This document shows, piece after piece, positions 8,384 to 17,659 of a DNA stretch of 64,000 bases. Under the pieces are notes generated by a model, which worked only from the letters and a program-made list of their open reading frames with translations, searched no databases and was not told where the DNA came from. Position 1 is the first letter of the stretch. Every line of letters begins with the position of its first letter. The stretch spans positions 8,234,515 through 8,298,514 of the forward strand of contig NZ_CP101750.1 in assembly GCF_026810505.1 (NCBI RefSeq), read 5' to 3'. The stretch comes from Streptomyces sp. Je 1-369 (GTDB lineage: Bacteria > Actinomycetota > Actinomycetes > Streptomycetales > Streptomycetaceae). The translations under genes were made by a program, and so were the position numbers.

Positions 8384-9211
8384 ATGGCGTATCCGTGGAC
8401 GGGGTCGATCGGCGTCCCGCACGCGGTGGCGGTGCTCTCCACGGCCCGCGGCTGCGGCGCGACGCTGCTGACGGCCGCGGCCGGCCTGATCGTCGACGAC
8501 GCGGTGGGCCGCGTCGGGCAGACGGTGGTCCTGATGGACGCCGACACCGACGGCGGCGGCCTCACCGAACTGACCCGGTACTGGAACGCCACCTCCGAGG
8601 CCGGGACCGACGGCCTCATCGGTTTCGCCGCGGACCCCATCGAGCTGGCCAACCGCTCCGTGCACGGCTACCTGCGCCACGCGCACACCGGAGACGCCCG
8701 CCGCCAGGACATGGCCGTCTTCCCCCTCGGCCCCGGCGACAAGCCGGGCGAACACCTGCCGACCAACGGGACGCTCCAGGACACCGTCGGCGCCGCGGTC
8801 GAGCGGCTGATGGACCTTCAGGGCTGCCTGATCGTCGACTGCGGCGTCGTCCGCACCCCGGTCACGCTCGAAGTGTGCCGCCAGGTCCAGCACATCGTCC
8901 TGATCGGCGGGGCGGGGCCGGCGAGCGACGCGGAGACCGCCGAACTCATGACGTGGCTGACGGAGCGCGGCCTGCGCGAGAAGGTCCTCGGCCGGGTGTG
9001 CAACGACCCGAGCGGCACGCGGCCCGGGGCGTCCGCGGCCACGGAGGCCACTCCCGCACTGATGCGACTGCCGTACGACCGGGGCGGCGCGGCCACGATC
9101 GCCCTGGGGCGGCTGCCGGGCCCCGGCAGTCCGCTGGTCCGTGCGCTGTGCGAGCAGATGCTGGCGCGGTGGCCGGACGTTCTCAACGACGGGGCCATGG
9201 GGGCGAGATGA
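8384..9211 (+). CDS. ParA/MinD-like protein with degenerate Walker A
   Basis: 275 residues with the layout of a SIMIBI-class ATPase: an N-terminal P-loop position (V-L-S-T-A-R-G-C-G-A-T-L-L), a switch-like V-V-L-M-D-A-D-T-D-G-G-G-L-T segment, and a later L-I-V-D-C-G-V-V strand. The P-loop lacks both lysines of the K-G-G-x-G-K-[ST] signature, so it may bind nucleotide weakly or be a structural relative. The start is fixed by a strong GAGGAG 6-7 bases before the ATG; an upstream in-frame GTG (8348) would absorb that site. It lies 50 bases after fxsT and its TGA overlaps the ATG of the next gene, placing both in the fxs transcription unit. Many actinobacterial genomes carry such ParA-like genes next to FxsT; the function is unknown. 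Confidence 0.75.
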   Translation: MAYPWTGSIGVPHAVAVLSTARGCGATLLTAAAGLIVDDAVGRVGQTVVLMDADTDGGGLTELTRYWNATSEAGTDGLIGFAADPIELANRSVHGYLRHAHTGDARRQDMAVFPLGPGDKPGEHLPTNGTLQDTVGAAVERLMDLQGCLIVDCGVVRTPVTLEVCRQVQHIVLIGGAGPASDAETAELMTWLTERGLREKVLGRVCNDPSGTRPGASAATEATPALMRLPYDRGGAATIALGRLPGPGSPLVRALCEQMLARWPDVLNDGAMGAR

Positions 9212-10257
9212 GCGATGACAGGACTGTGACCGGTACCGGGGCGCCGCCGGAGGTGCGCCGCGCGTCGCATGTGACCGACGACAGCGACGTGTTCATCGAC
9301 CTCTGCGCGAACGCGCTGAGCGAGACCGGACTCCACCATGTGGCCCAGTACCGCTGGGGTGTCTTCGGCTACTCGGCGGACATCCTGGACCGGCTGCCCG
9401 AGGCGCAGGGCGGCGGGTTCGGCGGACCCGGCGGCAAGGAACAGGACACCAGGCGTGAACGGTTCGTACGCCTGGGACGCCAACTCCACTACGTCCTCGG
9501 CCGGATGGACCACGTGCTGCGTTCGGTCGACAGCGGCAAACTCATCCGCAGCGTGCTCCAGGTCGGTGACGGCGCCGTCTTCCACTACTACTTCCGCGCG
9601 GACGACTGCCTCACCGGCGTCTCGCTGGGCGCCGACACGGTGGACGCGGGCGACCGGGCCATGGCCGAACTGGTGGGGGCGTTCCGCCGCGAGATCGGGC
9701 TGCCCTCGATGAATCCGGGCAGCTTCGATTCGGAATCGTCGCTGCCGGTCGTCGAGCGGACGCCTCTCGCAGTGGCGAAGGAGCCCCACCGGGTCGTGGA
9801 CGGAGACTGGGGGACGACGGAACCCGAACTGCTCGACCACTGCGTCGCGTCGGTCTCCCCCGACGCCCTGCACTACGCCGGATACGACGCACCGGGCACC
9901 GGCCGGCTCAGCGCCGACGTCTTCAACGACCCGCAGCTGTCCCGCTTCTTCGGCGGCAGCCTCACCCGCGACGAACGGCGCACGCGCTACACGGAACTCG
10001 GCGAGCGCCTGCACTACGTCGTGGCACGCCTCAACCAGTCCCTGCGCGCCGTGATGCCGGGCCGCCTCTCGCGGGTCGTCCTCGACGTCGAGGAGGGAGC
10101 CCTCTTCTACGTCGACCGTCCCGAGGACCACTTCCTGCTGGGCGTCACCCTCGACCAGAGCCAAGTGGCGCGCGCCGACCGCCGGATGAACGATCTGGTG
10201 CACCTGGTGTCGGCGACGGGCGCGGAACGGGGTGCGGAACCGGACGGAAACCGCTGA
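9208..10257 (+). CDS. Conserved hypothetical protein with two homologous repeats
   Basis: 349 residues that I do not recognise by name. The protein is an internal duplication. Residues about 25-165 and 200-340 share a pattern: a D-x-x-x-x-C-[VA] start, R-x-R-[FY]-x-x-L-G-x-[RQ]-L-H-Y-V near the middle, then [SR]-V-[LV]-x-V-x-[DE]-G-A-[VL]-F followed by G-V-[ST]-L and a D-[RQ]-x-M-x-[ED]-L-V helix. The second half of each repeat has an alternating strand/helix layout somewhat like roadblock/LC7 domains, which often partner small GTPases or ParA-like ATPases; that comparison is only suggestive. It is joined to the ParA-like gene by an ATGA overlap and ends the fxs unit. No signal peptide or membrane segment. 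Confidence 0.7.
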   Translation: MSDDRTVTGTGAPPEVRRASHVTDDSDVFIDLCANALSETGLHHVAQYRWGVFGYSADILDRLPEAQGGGFGGPGGKEQDTRRERFVRLGRQLHYVLGRMDHVLRSVDSGKLIRSVLQVGDGAVFHYYFRADDCLTGVSLGADTVDAGDRAMAELVGAFRREIGLPSMNPGSFDSESSLPVVERTPLAVAKEPHRVVDGDWGTTEPELLDHCVASVSPDALHYAGYDAPGTGRLSADVFNDPQLSRFFGGSLTRDERRTRYTELGERLHYVVARLNQSLRAVMPGRLSRVVLDVEEGALFYVDRPEDHFLLGVTLDQSQVARADRRMNDLVHLVSATGAERGAEPDGNR

Positions 10258-10337
10258 ACTCCCGGGCATCCGGTCCCGGCACGCCCCACAGCTGGGATGC
10301 TCTTCGCCGTAGGCAGCCGGCCGGACGGGAGTGGGTC

Positions 10338-11486
10338 ATGGCAAGGACGCTGAGAGCGGCGTACCACCTGTGGATCATGCTCGCCGTGCTCGGTCTCGGC
10401 TGGGCGCTCTCCGCCGTCACGGGGACCGGCCTCCTGACCGACTCCGCGGCCTACCCGGTGATCGTGTCGCTGCTGCTCGCCGTCGGACTGTACGGCTCGA
10501 CCTCCGGCATCGACGTCGCCGAGGCCCGCGGCGACCTGCGCACGCTGCTCCTTGCCGTCACCGTCGGCGTGCTCGCCAAGGCCGCGCTGATCGTGCCGGT
10601 GCTGTGGCTCGCGGTCGGCGAACCGGCGTACCTCATCCTGGCGGTCGCGGTCGCCCAGATCGACCCGCTCTCGGTGGCGGCCCTGCGCTCGCGCAGCCGC
10701 ATGTCGGAGCGCGGCAAGACGGTGCTCTCGGTCTGGTCGTCCTTCGACGACCCGGTCACCGTGCTGCTCACGGCCTATCTGGCGCCGGTGGCGCTGAGCG
10801 CGCTGGACGGCGGGGCGGACTCCTCCGCGCTGCCCGTCACGCCGGACGCGTACGCCTTGACGATGCTGGGGAACGTGGCCCTGGTCGTGGTCTCCGCGCT
10901 GGCCTGGTACGTGTTGCGACCGCGGAGGGGCGTGGCGGGCGGGTGGCACGGTCTGCTGCGTACCGCCGCCTGCCTGCTGGTGCTGGCCTGCGCCCTCGCC
11001 GCGGCCACCGCGTACGGCCTGATGCTCGGCGTGGCCCTCGTCGGCCTGTTCTACCGGCCGCCCGTACTGGCGCCGGTGCTCGGCCGGGCGCTGGCCACGG
11101 CGTACTACCTGGCGCTGGTCGCTCTCGGACTGCTGCTGGTCGACGGGGTCGAGCCGGGGCCCGGGATCGCCTTGGGGGCGGCCGCTTTCGTCGCCCAGAT
11201 GATCGTCGGGTGGCTGATCGCCCGGAACCTGGACCGCTACGACCGGGTGTCCCTGGCGCTCGGCCAGCAGAACGGTGTGACGGCGGTCGTTCTCGCGCTG
11301 TCCCTGCAGCCCGCGTTCCCGCGCACGGTGGCGATCGTCGCGCCTGCCGTCGTCACGGTCAACGTCCTGCACTTCGTGACGAACGAGCTGTGGAACCGAC
11401 GTCCGCCGCCCGTCTCCGATGAGCCGACTCAGCCCTGCTCTCCCGCGCCGTCTCCGGGGTCGTGTGTGATCAAGTCGCCCGGCTGA
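10338..11486 (+). CDS. Cation/proton antiporter-like membrane protein
   Basis: 382 residues with about ten to twelve hydrophobic segments running most of the length. The I-D-P-L-S-V-A-A-L segment after the third or fourth membrane span and the later D-D-P-V-T-V-L-L-T segment resemble the acidic ion-binding positions of CPA-type sodium/proton antiporters. A plausible role is monovalent cation/proton exchange at the cytoplasmic membrane; the ion is not predictable. The ATG at 10338 follows GGGAG. The 3' end overlaps the convergent XRE gene by 58 bases, so transcription of the two may interfere. It is separated from the fxs unit by 80 bases and need not be functionally linked. Confidence 0.8.
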   Translation: MARTLRAAYHLWIMLAVLGLGWALSAVTGTGLLTDSAAYPVIVSLLLAVGLYGSTSGIDVAEARGDLRTLLLAVTVGVLAKAALIVPVLWLAVGEPAYLILAVAVAQIDPLSVAALRSRSRMSERGKTVLSVWSSFDDPVTVLLTAYLAPVALSALDGGADSSALPVTPDAYALTMLGNVALVVVSALAWYVLRPRRGVAGGWHGLLRTAACLLVLACALAAATAYGLMLGVALVGLFYRPPVLAPVLGRALATAYYLALVALGLLLVDGVEPGPGIALGAAAFVAQMIVGWLIARNLDRYDRVSLALGQQNGVTAVVLALSLQPAFPRTVAIVAPAVVTVNVLHFVTNELWNRRPPPVSDEPTQPCSPAPSPGSCVIKSPG

Positions 11487-11674
11487 CAGCGGAGGACGTC
11501 GCAGATGCGCGACAGGGTCGAGAAACGTACGGCCTTGGCCCGCCCGTTCTTGAGCACGGACAGGTTGACGACGGTGATCCCGACCTTCTCCGACAGTTCG
11601 GTGAGGGTCATGCCGCGCTCGGCCAGAAGCCGGTCGAGGTGGATCCGGATCGAGTGCAGTTCCTCTTCGGGCAT
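11429..11674 (-). CDS. XRE/Cro-type repressor, YozG-like, paired with DUF2975
   Basis: 81 residues, nearly all a helix-turn-helix of the Cro/CI class (M-T-L-T-E-L-S-E-K-V-G-I-T-V-V-N-L-S-V-L-K-N-G, then A-V-R-F-S-T-L-x-x-I-C-D-V-L-x-C-Q-P-G-D). Small YozG-like regulators are regularly encoded after a DUF2975 membrane protein, as here (31 bases from the upstream gene's stop). The likely target is its own operon: the palindrome pair at 12311-12356 lies immediately upstream of the DUF2975 start. The gene's 3' end overlaps the convergent antiporter. A decayed relative of the same HTH is visible at 20244-20342. Confidence 0.9.
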   Translation of the reverse strand: MPEEELHSIRIHLDRLLAERGMTLTELSEKVGITVVNLSVLKNGRAKAVRFSTLSRICDVLRCQPGDLITHDPGDGAGEQG

Positions 11675-11705
11675 CAGCTGGTCTCTTCGGGCTCGGGATC
11701 GGGCC

Positions 11706-12296
11706 TCAGACGGTCCCTTCGAGATCCTCCCGCATACGAACGCCCTCGCGCATGATCTTTCCCATGATCACCGCGGCGAGACCGGCGAGGATGAGCGCCT
11801 GCGGCCCGACGACCGTCGGTTCCGAACCCGCGACCGGCGCCATGCTCCCGGCGAGCCAGGACTGCGACCAGCCGACGACGAGCCCGGCGACGGGCGTGCC
11901 GACCGTGACGAACCATCCGAGGGCGGAGAGCCGCCGCGCCGCGGCGTCGGTGAACGGCCCTGTCCCGAGGACGGTCCTGAGCAGCCGGGAGAAGAGCAAC
12001 AGCGCCAAGGCGCCGAACAGCAGCCACGGCAGTTCGCTCCCGAGGTCGGCGGCGCGCTGCGCGACGGACGGGCCGTCCTGACAGAGGCGGGCGGCACTGC
12101 TTGAGGCCTGCACGCCCTTGCTGATGGGCAGCGGGTCCTCCGACGCCAACGAGGCGTTGCGCCAGAAGTCCGTCTCCACGCAGACGGCTCCGTCGTCGAG
12201 CATGTGTGTGACCGCCGTACCGGCGAAGGCGAGCCCGCAGAGCGCCGCCAGCGCGAAGGTGACGGAGGCCAGCGTCCTCGTGAGTCGCGTGTCCAT
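11706..12296 (-). CDS. DUF2975 family membrane protein
   Basis: 196 residues with four predicted membrane segments: about 10-30, 85-108, 123-145 and 160-180. The large loop between the first and second contains Cys residues (V-C-V-E-T-D-F-W and R-L-C-Q-D-G) that could form an extracytoplasmic disulfide. This topology and the XRE gene just downstream are the hallmarks of the DUF2975/YozG pair, whose biochemical role is unknown. The ATG at 12296 has the 12311-12356 inverted repeat ending 14 bases upstream, a good location for autoregulation by the partner HTH protein. Confidence 0.88.
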   Translation of the reverse strand: MDTRLTRTLASVTFALAALCGLAFAGTAVTHMLDDGAVCVETDFWRNASLASEDPLPISKGVQASSSAARLCQDGPSVAQRAADLGSELPWLLFGALALLLFSRLLRTVLGTGPFTDAAARRLSALGWFVTVGTPVAGLVVGWSQSWLAGSMAPVAGSEPTVVGPQALILAGLAAVIMGKIMREGVRMREDLEGTV

Positions 12297-12310
12297 GGCA
12301 AGCCTTCCTA

Positions 12311-12356
12311 TCGTTTATCGATATGCCGCAGGCTAGCGGAGCATATCGATAAACGA
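12311..12356. promoter_or_regulatory. Perfect 16-bp inverted repeat, probable XRE operator
   Basis: TCGTTTATCGATATGC (12311-12326) is repeated exactly in reverse complement at 12341-12356 with a 14-base spacer. Each arm contains the self-complementary TATCGATA, so the element is effectively two palindromic sites about 30 bp (three helical turns) apart. It stands directly upstream of the DUF2975/XRE operon and is strikingly AT-rich for this genome, as expected of a promoter/operator. Assigning it to the XRE partner is inference from position and symmetry. Confidence 0.7.
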
Positions 12357-12473
12357 CAACTCGACCTCGGCGAGGGCGCGGTGAAGAACCACGTCTCCCG
12401 CATCCTCGCGCGCCTCGGCCTGCGGGACCGCACCCAGGCCGTGCTGCACGCCCGCGGCCTGGGTGTCCTCTGA
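12357..12473 (+). pseudogene. C-terminal remnant of a LuxR-type response regulator
   Basis: The frame ending at the TGA at 12471-12473 reads L-D-L-G-E-G-A-V-K-N-H-V-S-R-I-L-A-R-L-G-L-R-D-R-T-Q-A-V, the recognition half of a LuxR/NarL helix-turn-helix, with a short tail. No receiver domain, start or first HTH helix is present; homology begins abruptly next to the right arm of the inverted repeat. A complete NarL-type regulator is about 210 residues, so only about 38 remain. It looks like the stub of a deleted regulator, with the DUF2975 promoter region abutting the breakpoint. Confidence 0.75.
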
Positions 12474-12518
12474 GTGGCCGTCAGCGAGTGCGGCAACTGG
12501 CGTAAAAGCGCGCGGTGT

Positions 12519-14096
12519 TCACTTGTCCGTACCGTCCCCCGCCGTCGGCAGATAGCGCGGTGCTCGCCACGCCTTGAGCTGGTCTTCCACCGACGCTCCC
12601 AGCGACAGCAGCTTCGCGTCCTGGTGGTTGCCGGACATCAGGAGCAGGCCGACGGGGAGTTCGCCCACGGATCCGGCGGGCACCGAGAGGGACGGGTATC
12701 CGGCGACGGCCGCGGGGGTGGAGGAGGGGATGACGTCGTTGTCGCCGCGTGCGCAGTCCGTCGTCCAGGCGGGCGGGTTCGTGGGTGCGGCGATGGCGTC
12801 AAGGTGGTGGGTGGACAGGGTCTCGTCCAGGGAGCGCTGGGAGAGGTCCTTCAACTCGGCCCGCATCGCACGGTACTTGGGGTCCGTCGTGGGCGGCGCG
12901 GCGAGCGCCTGCTCGAACAGTTCCTGGCCCGCGAAGCAGCTCTGCTCCTGGGGGTGGGTGCGGTTGAACTCGATCAGCTCCGCGAGGTTCCGCGGGCCCT
13001 CGCGCGTCGCGAGGTACGCGTCGATGTCCCGGTGGAACTCGCTGAGCAGCGCCGGGAATTCGAGCTCCGCGAGACGCGCCTGGTACGGGGGCGTCACCTC
13101 GACGACCACGGCTCCTGCCTTGCGCAGCTTCTTGGCCGTACGTGTCATCAGCGCGTCGACGTCGGCCCCGAGCGAGGGCAGGCGCCACAGGCCGATCCGC
13201 TTGCCGCGGAGGCTGCCGGGGGCGGCGTCGCCGTACGCGCCCTTGTCCTCACTCAGTGCGGACAGCGTGAGCGCGGTGTCGGTCACGTTGCGTGCCATGG
13301 GCCCCGCGGTGTCCTGCTCGGCGGAGATCGGGACGACGCCCGACTGGCTGACCACGCCGAGGCTGGGCTTGTGGCCGACGACGCCGTTCATGCCGGCCGG
13401 GCACACGATGGAGCCGTCCGTCTCGGTGCCGATCGCCACCTGCGCCAGCGACGCGGCGAGCGCGGCCGCGGAGCCGGACGACGATCCGCACGGATTGCGG
13501 TCGAGGACGTAGGGGTTGTTGGTCTGGCCGCCCACCGCCGACCAACCCGACGTCGGCTTCGCCGCACGGAAGTTGGCCCACTCCGACAGGTTCGTCTTGC
13601 CGAGGATCACCGCGCCCGCCTCGCGCAGCCGGGTCACGAGCGCGGCGTCGGTGCCGGGCGGGCTTCCGGCGAGCGCGAGCGACCCGGCGGTGGTCGGCAT
13701 GTCCCGGGTGTTCACGTTGTCCTTGAGCAGGACGGGGATACCGTCCAGCGGCCCGAGGGTCTTGCCGTGCCGGTGCCGCGCGTCACTCGCGGCCGCCTCG
13801 CGCAGCGCCGTCGGACTGGTGCGCAGCACGGCGTGGATCTTCGGATCGACCTTCTCGATCCGCCGCAGGTACGCCCGGGTCAGTGCCGACGAGGTCAGCG
13901 AACCCTTTGCCATGCGTGCCTGTAATTCCGGGATGGTCACGGTGTCGAGGTCGACTCCGGGCACCCGGCCCGAGCCGGTCGACCGCGCATCCGCACCATC
14001 AGTGGTGCCCGCACTCGCGCTCGTACCCGATACGCCTGTCAGAAGGGACCCCGCGACAAGGGCGGCGGTCATTGCGGCCATGCTTCTCTTCCCCAT
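12519..14096 (-). CDS. Secreted amidase, amidase-signature family
   Basis: 525 residues. The start M-G-K-R-S-M-A-A-M-T-A-A-L-V begins a Sec signal peptide ending near A-S-A; an internal ATG at 14081 with GGAAGAG upstream is an alternative. The mature protein has the amidase-signature triad: Lys in V-L-L-K-D-N-V, a Ser in the Gly/Ser-rich G-S-S-S-G-S, and the nucleophile Ser in E-T-D-G-S-I-V. Such enzymes hydrolyse amide bonds of small amides or peptides; the substrate cannot be read here, and export suggests an extracellular one. Leu58 is a TTA codon (13923-13925), which suggests bldA-dependent, late expression. Monocistronic as far as seen. Confidence 0.88.
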   Translation of the reverse strand: MGKRSMAAMTAALVAGSLLTGVSGTSASAGTTDGADARSTGSGRVPGVDLDTVTIPELQARMAKGSLTSSALTRAYLRRIEKVDPKIHAVLRTSPTALREAAASDARHRHGKTLGPLDGIPVLLKDNVNTRDMPTTAGSLALAGSPPGTDAALVTRLREAGAVILGKTNLSEWANFRAAKPTSGWSAVGGQTNNPYVLDRNPCGSSSGSAAALAASLAQVAIGTETDGSIVCPAGMNGVVGHKPSLGVVSQSGVVPISAEQDTAGPMARNVTDTALTLSALSEDKGAYGDAAPGSLRGKRIGLWRLPSLGADVDALMTRTAKKLRKAGAVVVEVTPPYQARLAELEFPALLSEFHRDIDAYLATREGPRNLAELIEFNRTHPQEQSCFAGQELFEQALAAPPTTDPKYRAMRAELKDLSQRSLDETLSTHHLDAIAAPTNPPAWTTDCARGDNDVIPSSTPAAVAGYPSLSVPAGSVGELPVGLLLMSGNHQDAKLLSLGASVEDQLKAWRAPRYLPTAGDGTDK

Positions 14097-14398
14097 GGGG
14101 ATCAGCGCACTACATGCGCACCACTCGACGCAAGGGGTGCGAGGTGTCCGCGACATGAACCACCACTTCCATGGCCCATACATGGGCAAGGGGTGGCGGA
14201 TCGCGCTCGCACACGGCCTGGATGGCCTTCAGGGCAAGGGCCGGAGGGGCAGCGTTCCCTGCCCTGCGGGCCATCCCGTACTGTCCTGGTGGCGCGCAGC
14301 GAACCGCCAATATCCCTAAAGCGGGGCATAATACTCCGCCTGTTTCCGGCCGAACCCGCCCCCTGCGCCGCCCGGGCCCTCGCGTCGCATGTTTGCAT
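14097..14398. other. Divergent intergenic region, amidase / AMP ligase
   Basis: About 300 bases between the divergent amidase and ligase genes. A small hairpin, GCCCAT-AC-ATGGGC, lies near 14177-14190. CATAAT near 14328-14333 is the best -10-like hexamer for the ligase, without a clear -35. No open frame here has convincing protein character. Confidence 0.4.
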
Positions 14399-16012
14399 AT
14401 GTCCATGATCGTCAACGCACAGCAAACAACCGAGTCGCGTACATACGTGGACCGCATCCTGGAGCACTGGCACACGGACGACAGCGCCGAAGCGCTCGTC
14501 CAGGGTGAGCAGCGGCTGACCAGGAGAGAGGCTCGGCAGCGGCTGTTCGGTCTGGGGCAGGCGCTGCGTCGGCAGGGGCTGGAGCCCGGCGACGGGGTGG
14601 GACTGTTCCTGGCCAATCGCGTGGACTCCGTACTGGTGCAGCTCGCCGTGCATCTCATCGGCTGCCGCGTCGTCTTCCTGCCGCCCGAGCCGGGGCCCGG
14701 CGAGCTCGCCGCGCTGGTCGAGCAGTCCCGGGCGCGCGCCGTCGTCACCGACCCGCTCTTCGCGGAGCGGGCCGCCGACGCGGCGGGCCGCAGCGTTCAC
14801 GCCCCCGCGCTGCTCAGCCTCGGGCCCTGCGCGGAGCAGTGCACGGACCTCCTGGCCCTGGCGGCCGAGTGCCCGGCGGTACGCCCCGAAGGCATCCCCG
14901 CCCCGGCGCCGGACGAGGCCGTCACCGTCCTCTACACCGGCGGTACCCTCGGCCGCCCCAAGCTCGCCGCGCACAGCCACCGGCTGTACGACGCGCTGGT
15001 GGGCCTGGTCGACGACACCCAGCAGGACGCCGGCCCCACCCTCTTCCTGCCCATGGCCCCGGCCGCCGACCGCGTGCTCGTCTCCACGCTGCTCACCCAC
15101 GGCAGCGGGCACCTCATATCGCTCCAGGCGCTGGTGACGGGGGCACCCCTCGTCGTACTCCCCGAGTTTGAGGCGGGTGCGGCGCTCACGGTGCTGCGCG
15201 AGGAGCGCATCACGGCCACGATGTTCGTACCGCCCATGCTGTACGCGCTCCTCGACCACCCGGAGTGCGTACCGGGAGCCCTCCCCGACCTCCGGCGCGT
15301 CGTCGTCGGCGGCGCGGCGACGTCGCCCAGCCGGCTGCAGCAGGCCGTCGAGGTCTTCGGGCCCGTGCTCAGCCAGGGTTACGGGCAGTCGGAGGCCCTC
15401 GGCATCGCCGCGTTCGGCGCGGAGGACCTCGCGTCGGAGGGGGCCCGGCGCCCCGAGCTCTGGCGCAGCTGCGGTCGCGCCATCACCGACACCGAGATCG
15501 AGATCCGCGGTGAGGACAGCGCCGCGGCGCTGGCCGTCCGGCAGGTCGGCGAGGTGTGCGTGCGGGGCGAGACGGTGATGCTCGGCTACTACGAGGACCC
15601 GGAGCGCACCGCGGAGGCACTGCGCGACGGCTGGCTGCGCACCGGGGACATGGGCTACCTCGACGCGGAGGGCTACCTCTACCTCGTCGACCGGGCCAAG
15701 GACATCATCGTCACCGGCAGCACCAGCGACAACGTCTACTCGCGGGTCCTCGAGGACTTCCTGCTCACGCTGCCCGGCGTGCGCAACGCGGCTGCGCTGG
15801 GCGTACCGGACGACGAGTACGGCGAGGCCGTACAGATCTTCCTCGCCACGGCGGAAGGCGCCGACGTCGACCCCGACGCGGTCGGCGCGGCGGTGACCGC
15901 CGAGCTGGGAGACCTGTACACGCCCCGGAAGACGGTCCTGCTCGACCGGCTCCCGACGACGAAGGTCGGCAAGGTCGACAAGAAGGCGCTGCGCGCCGCG
16001 CTGGCGAGCTGA
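14399..16012 (+). CDS. AMP-forming acyl-CoA synthetase/ligase family protein
   Basis: About 537 residues with the ANL-superfamily core motifs in order: A3 L-Y-T-G-G-T-L-G-R-P-K, A5 G-Y-G-Q-S-E, A7 R-T-G-D-M-G-Y, A8 R-A-K-D-I-I-V-T-G, and A10 T-T-K-V-G-K-V-D-K-K with the adenylation Lys. It should activate a carboxylic acid as acyl-AMP and probably pass it to CoA. The A3 loop departs from Y-T-S-G-T-T-G-x-P-K at two positions (Ser to Gly, Thr to Leu). No obvious partner gene is adjacent, so the substrate is unknown. The start is uncertain: no good ribosome site precedes ATG 14399 or 14405. A hairpin at 16010-16038 follows. Confidence 0.87.
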   Translation: MSMIVNAQQTTESRTYVDRILEHWHTDDSAEALVQGEQRLTRREARQRLFGLGQALRRQGLEPGDGVGLFLANRVDSVLVQLAVHLIGCRVVFLPPEPGPGELAALVEQSRARAVVTDPLFAERAADAAGRSVHAPALLSLGPCAEQCTDLLALAAECPAVRPEGIPAPAPDEAVTVLYTGGTLGRPKLAAHSHRLYDALVGLVDDTQQDAGPTLFLPMAPAADRVLVSTLLTHGSGHLISLQALVTGAPLVVLPEFEAGAALTVLREERITATMFVPPMLYALLDHPECVPGALPDLRRVVVGGAATSPSRLQQAVEVFGPVLSQGYGQSEALGIAAFGAEDLASEGARRPELWRSCGRAITDTEIEIRGEDSAAALAVRQVGEVCVRGETVMLGYYEDPERTAEALRDGWLRTGDMGYLDAEGYLYLVDRAKDIIVTGSTSDNVYSRVLEDFLLTLPGVRNAAALGVPDDEYGEAVQIFLATAEGADVDPDAVGAAVTAELGDLYTPRKTVLLDRLPTTKVGKVDKKALRAALAS

Positions 16013-16038
16013 CCGCACGCTCCACAACCCGTGCGGGT
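16010..16038 (+). terminator. Stem-loop after the AMP ligase
   Basis: GACCGCACG pairs with CGTGCGGGTC (one bulged G) around a short loop. The stem begins within the ligase stop codon. There is no T-tract, as is common in Streptomyces. Confidence 0.5.
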
Positions 16039-16099
16039 CACGGCTCCTGACCGGCGGCCCGCACGACTGTCGTCCACCGTCCCCTCTCGGCGCTGCCCC

Positions 16100-17579
<1,480 letters not shown>

Positions 17580-17659
17580 GCTTGGCAGTACCCCCGCGCA
17601 GCACTGGGCCCGCGTAGGTCGGATACGCGACGTCGCAGGCCGGCGCGGTAAAGTGCCCT

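Noticed and set aside
10338..11674. Antiporter and XRE gene considered as one regulatory unit
   Set aside because: They are convergent with overlapping 3' ends; the XRE gene belongs with DUF2975 upstream of it.
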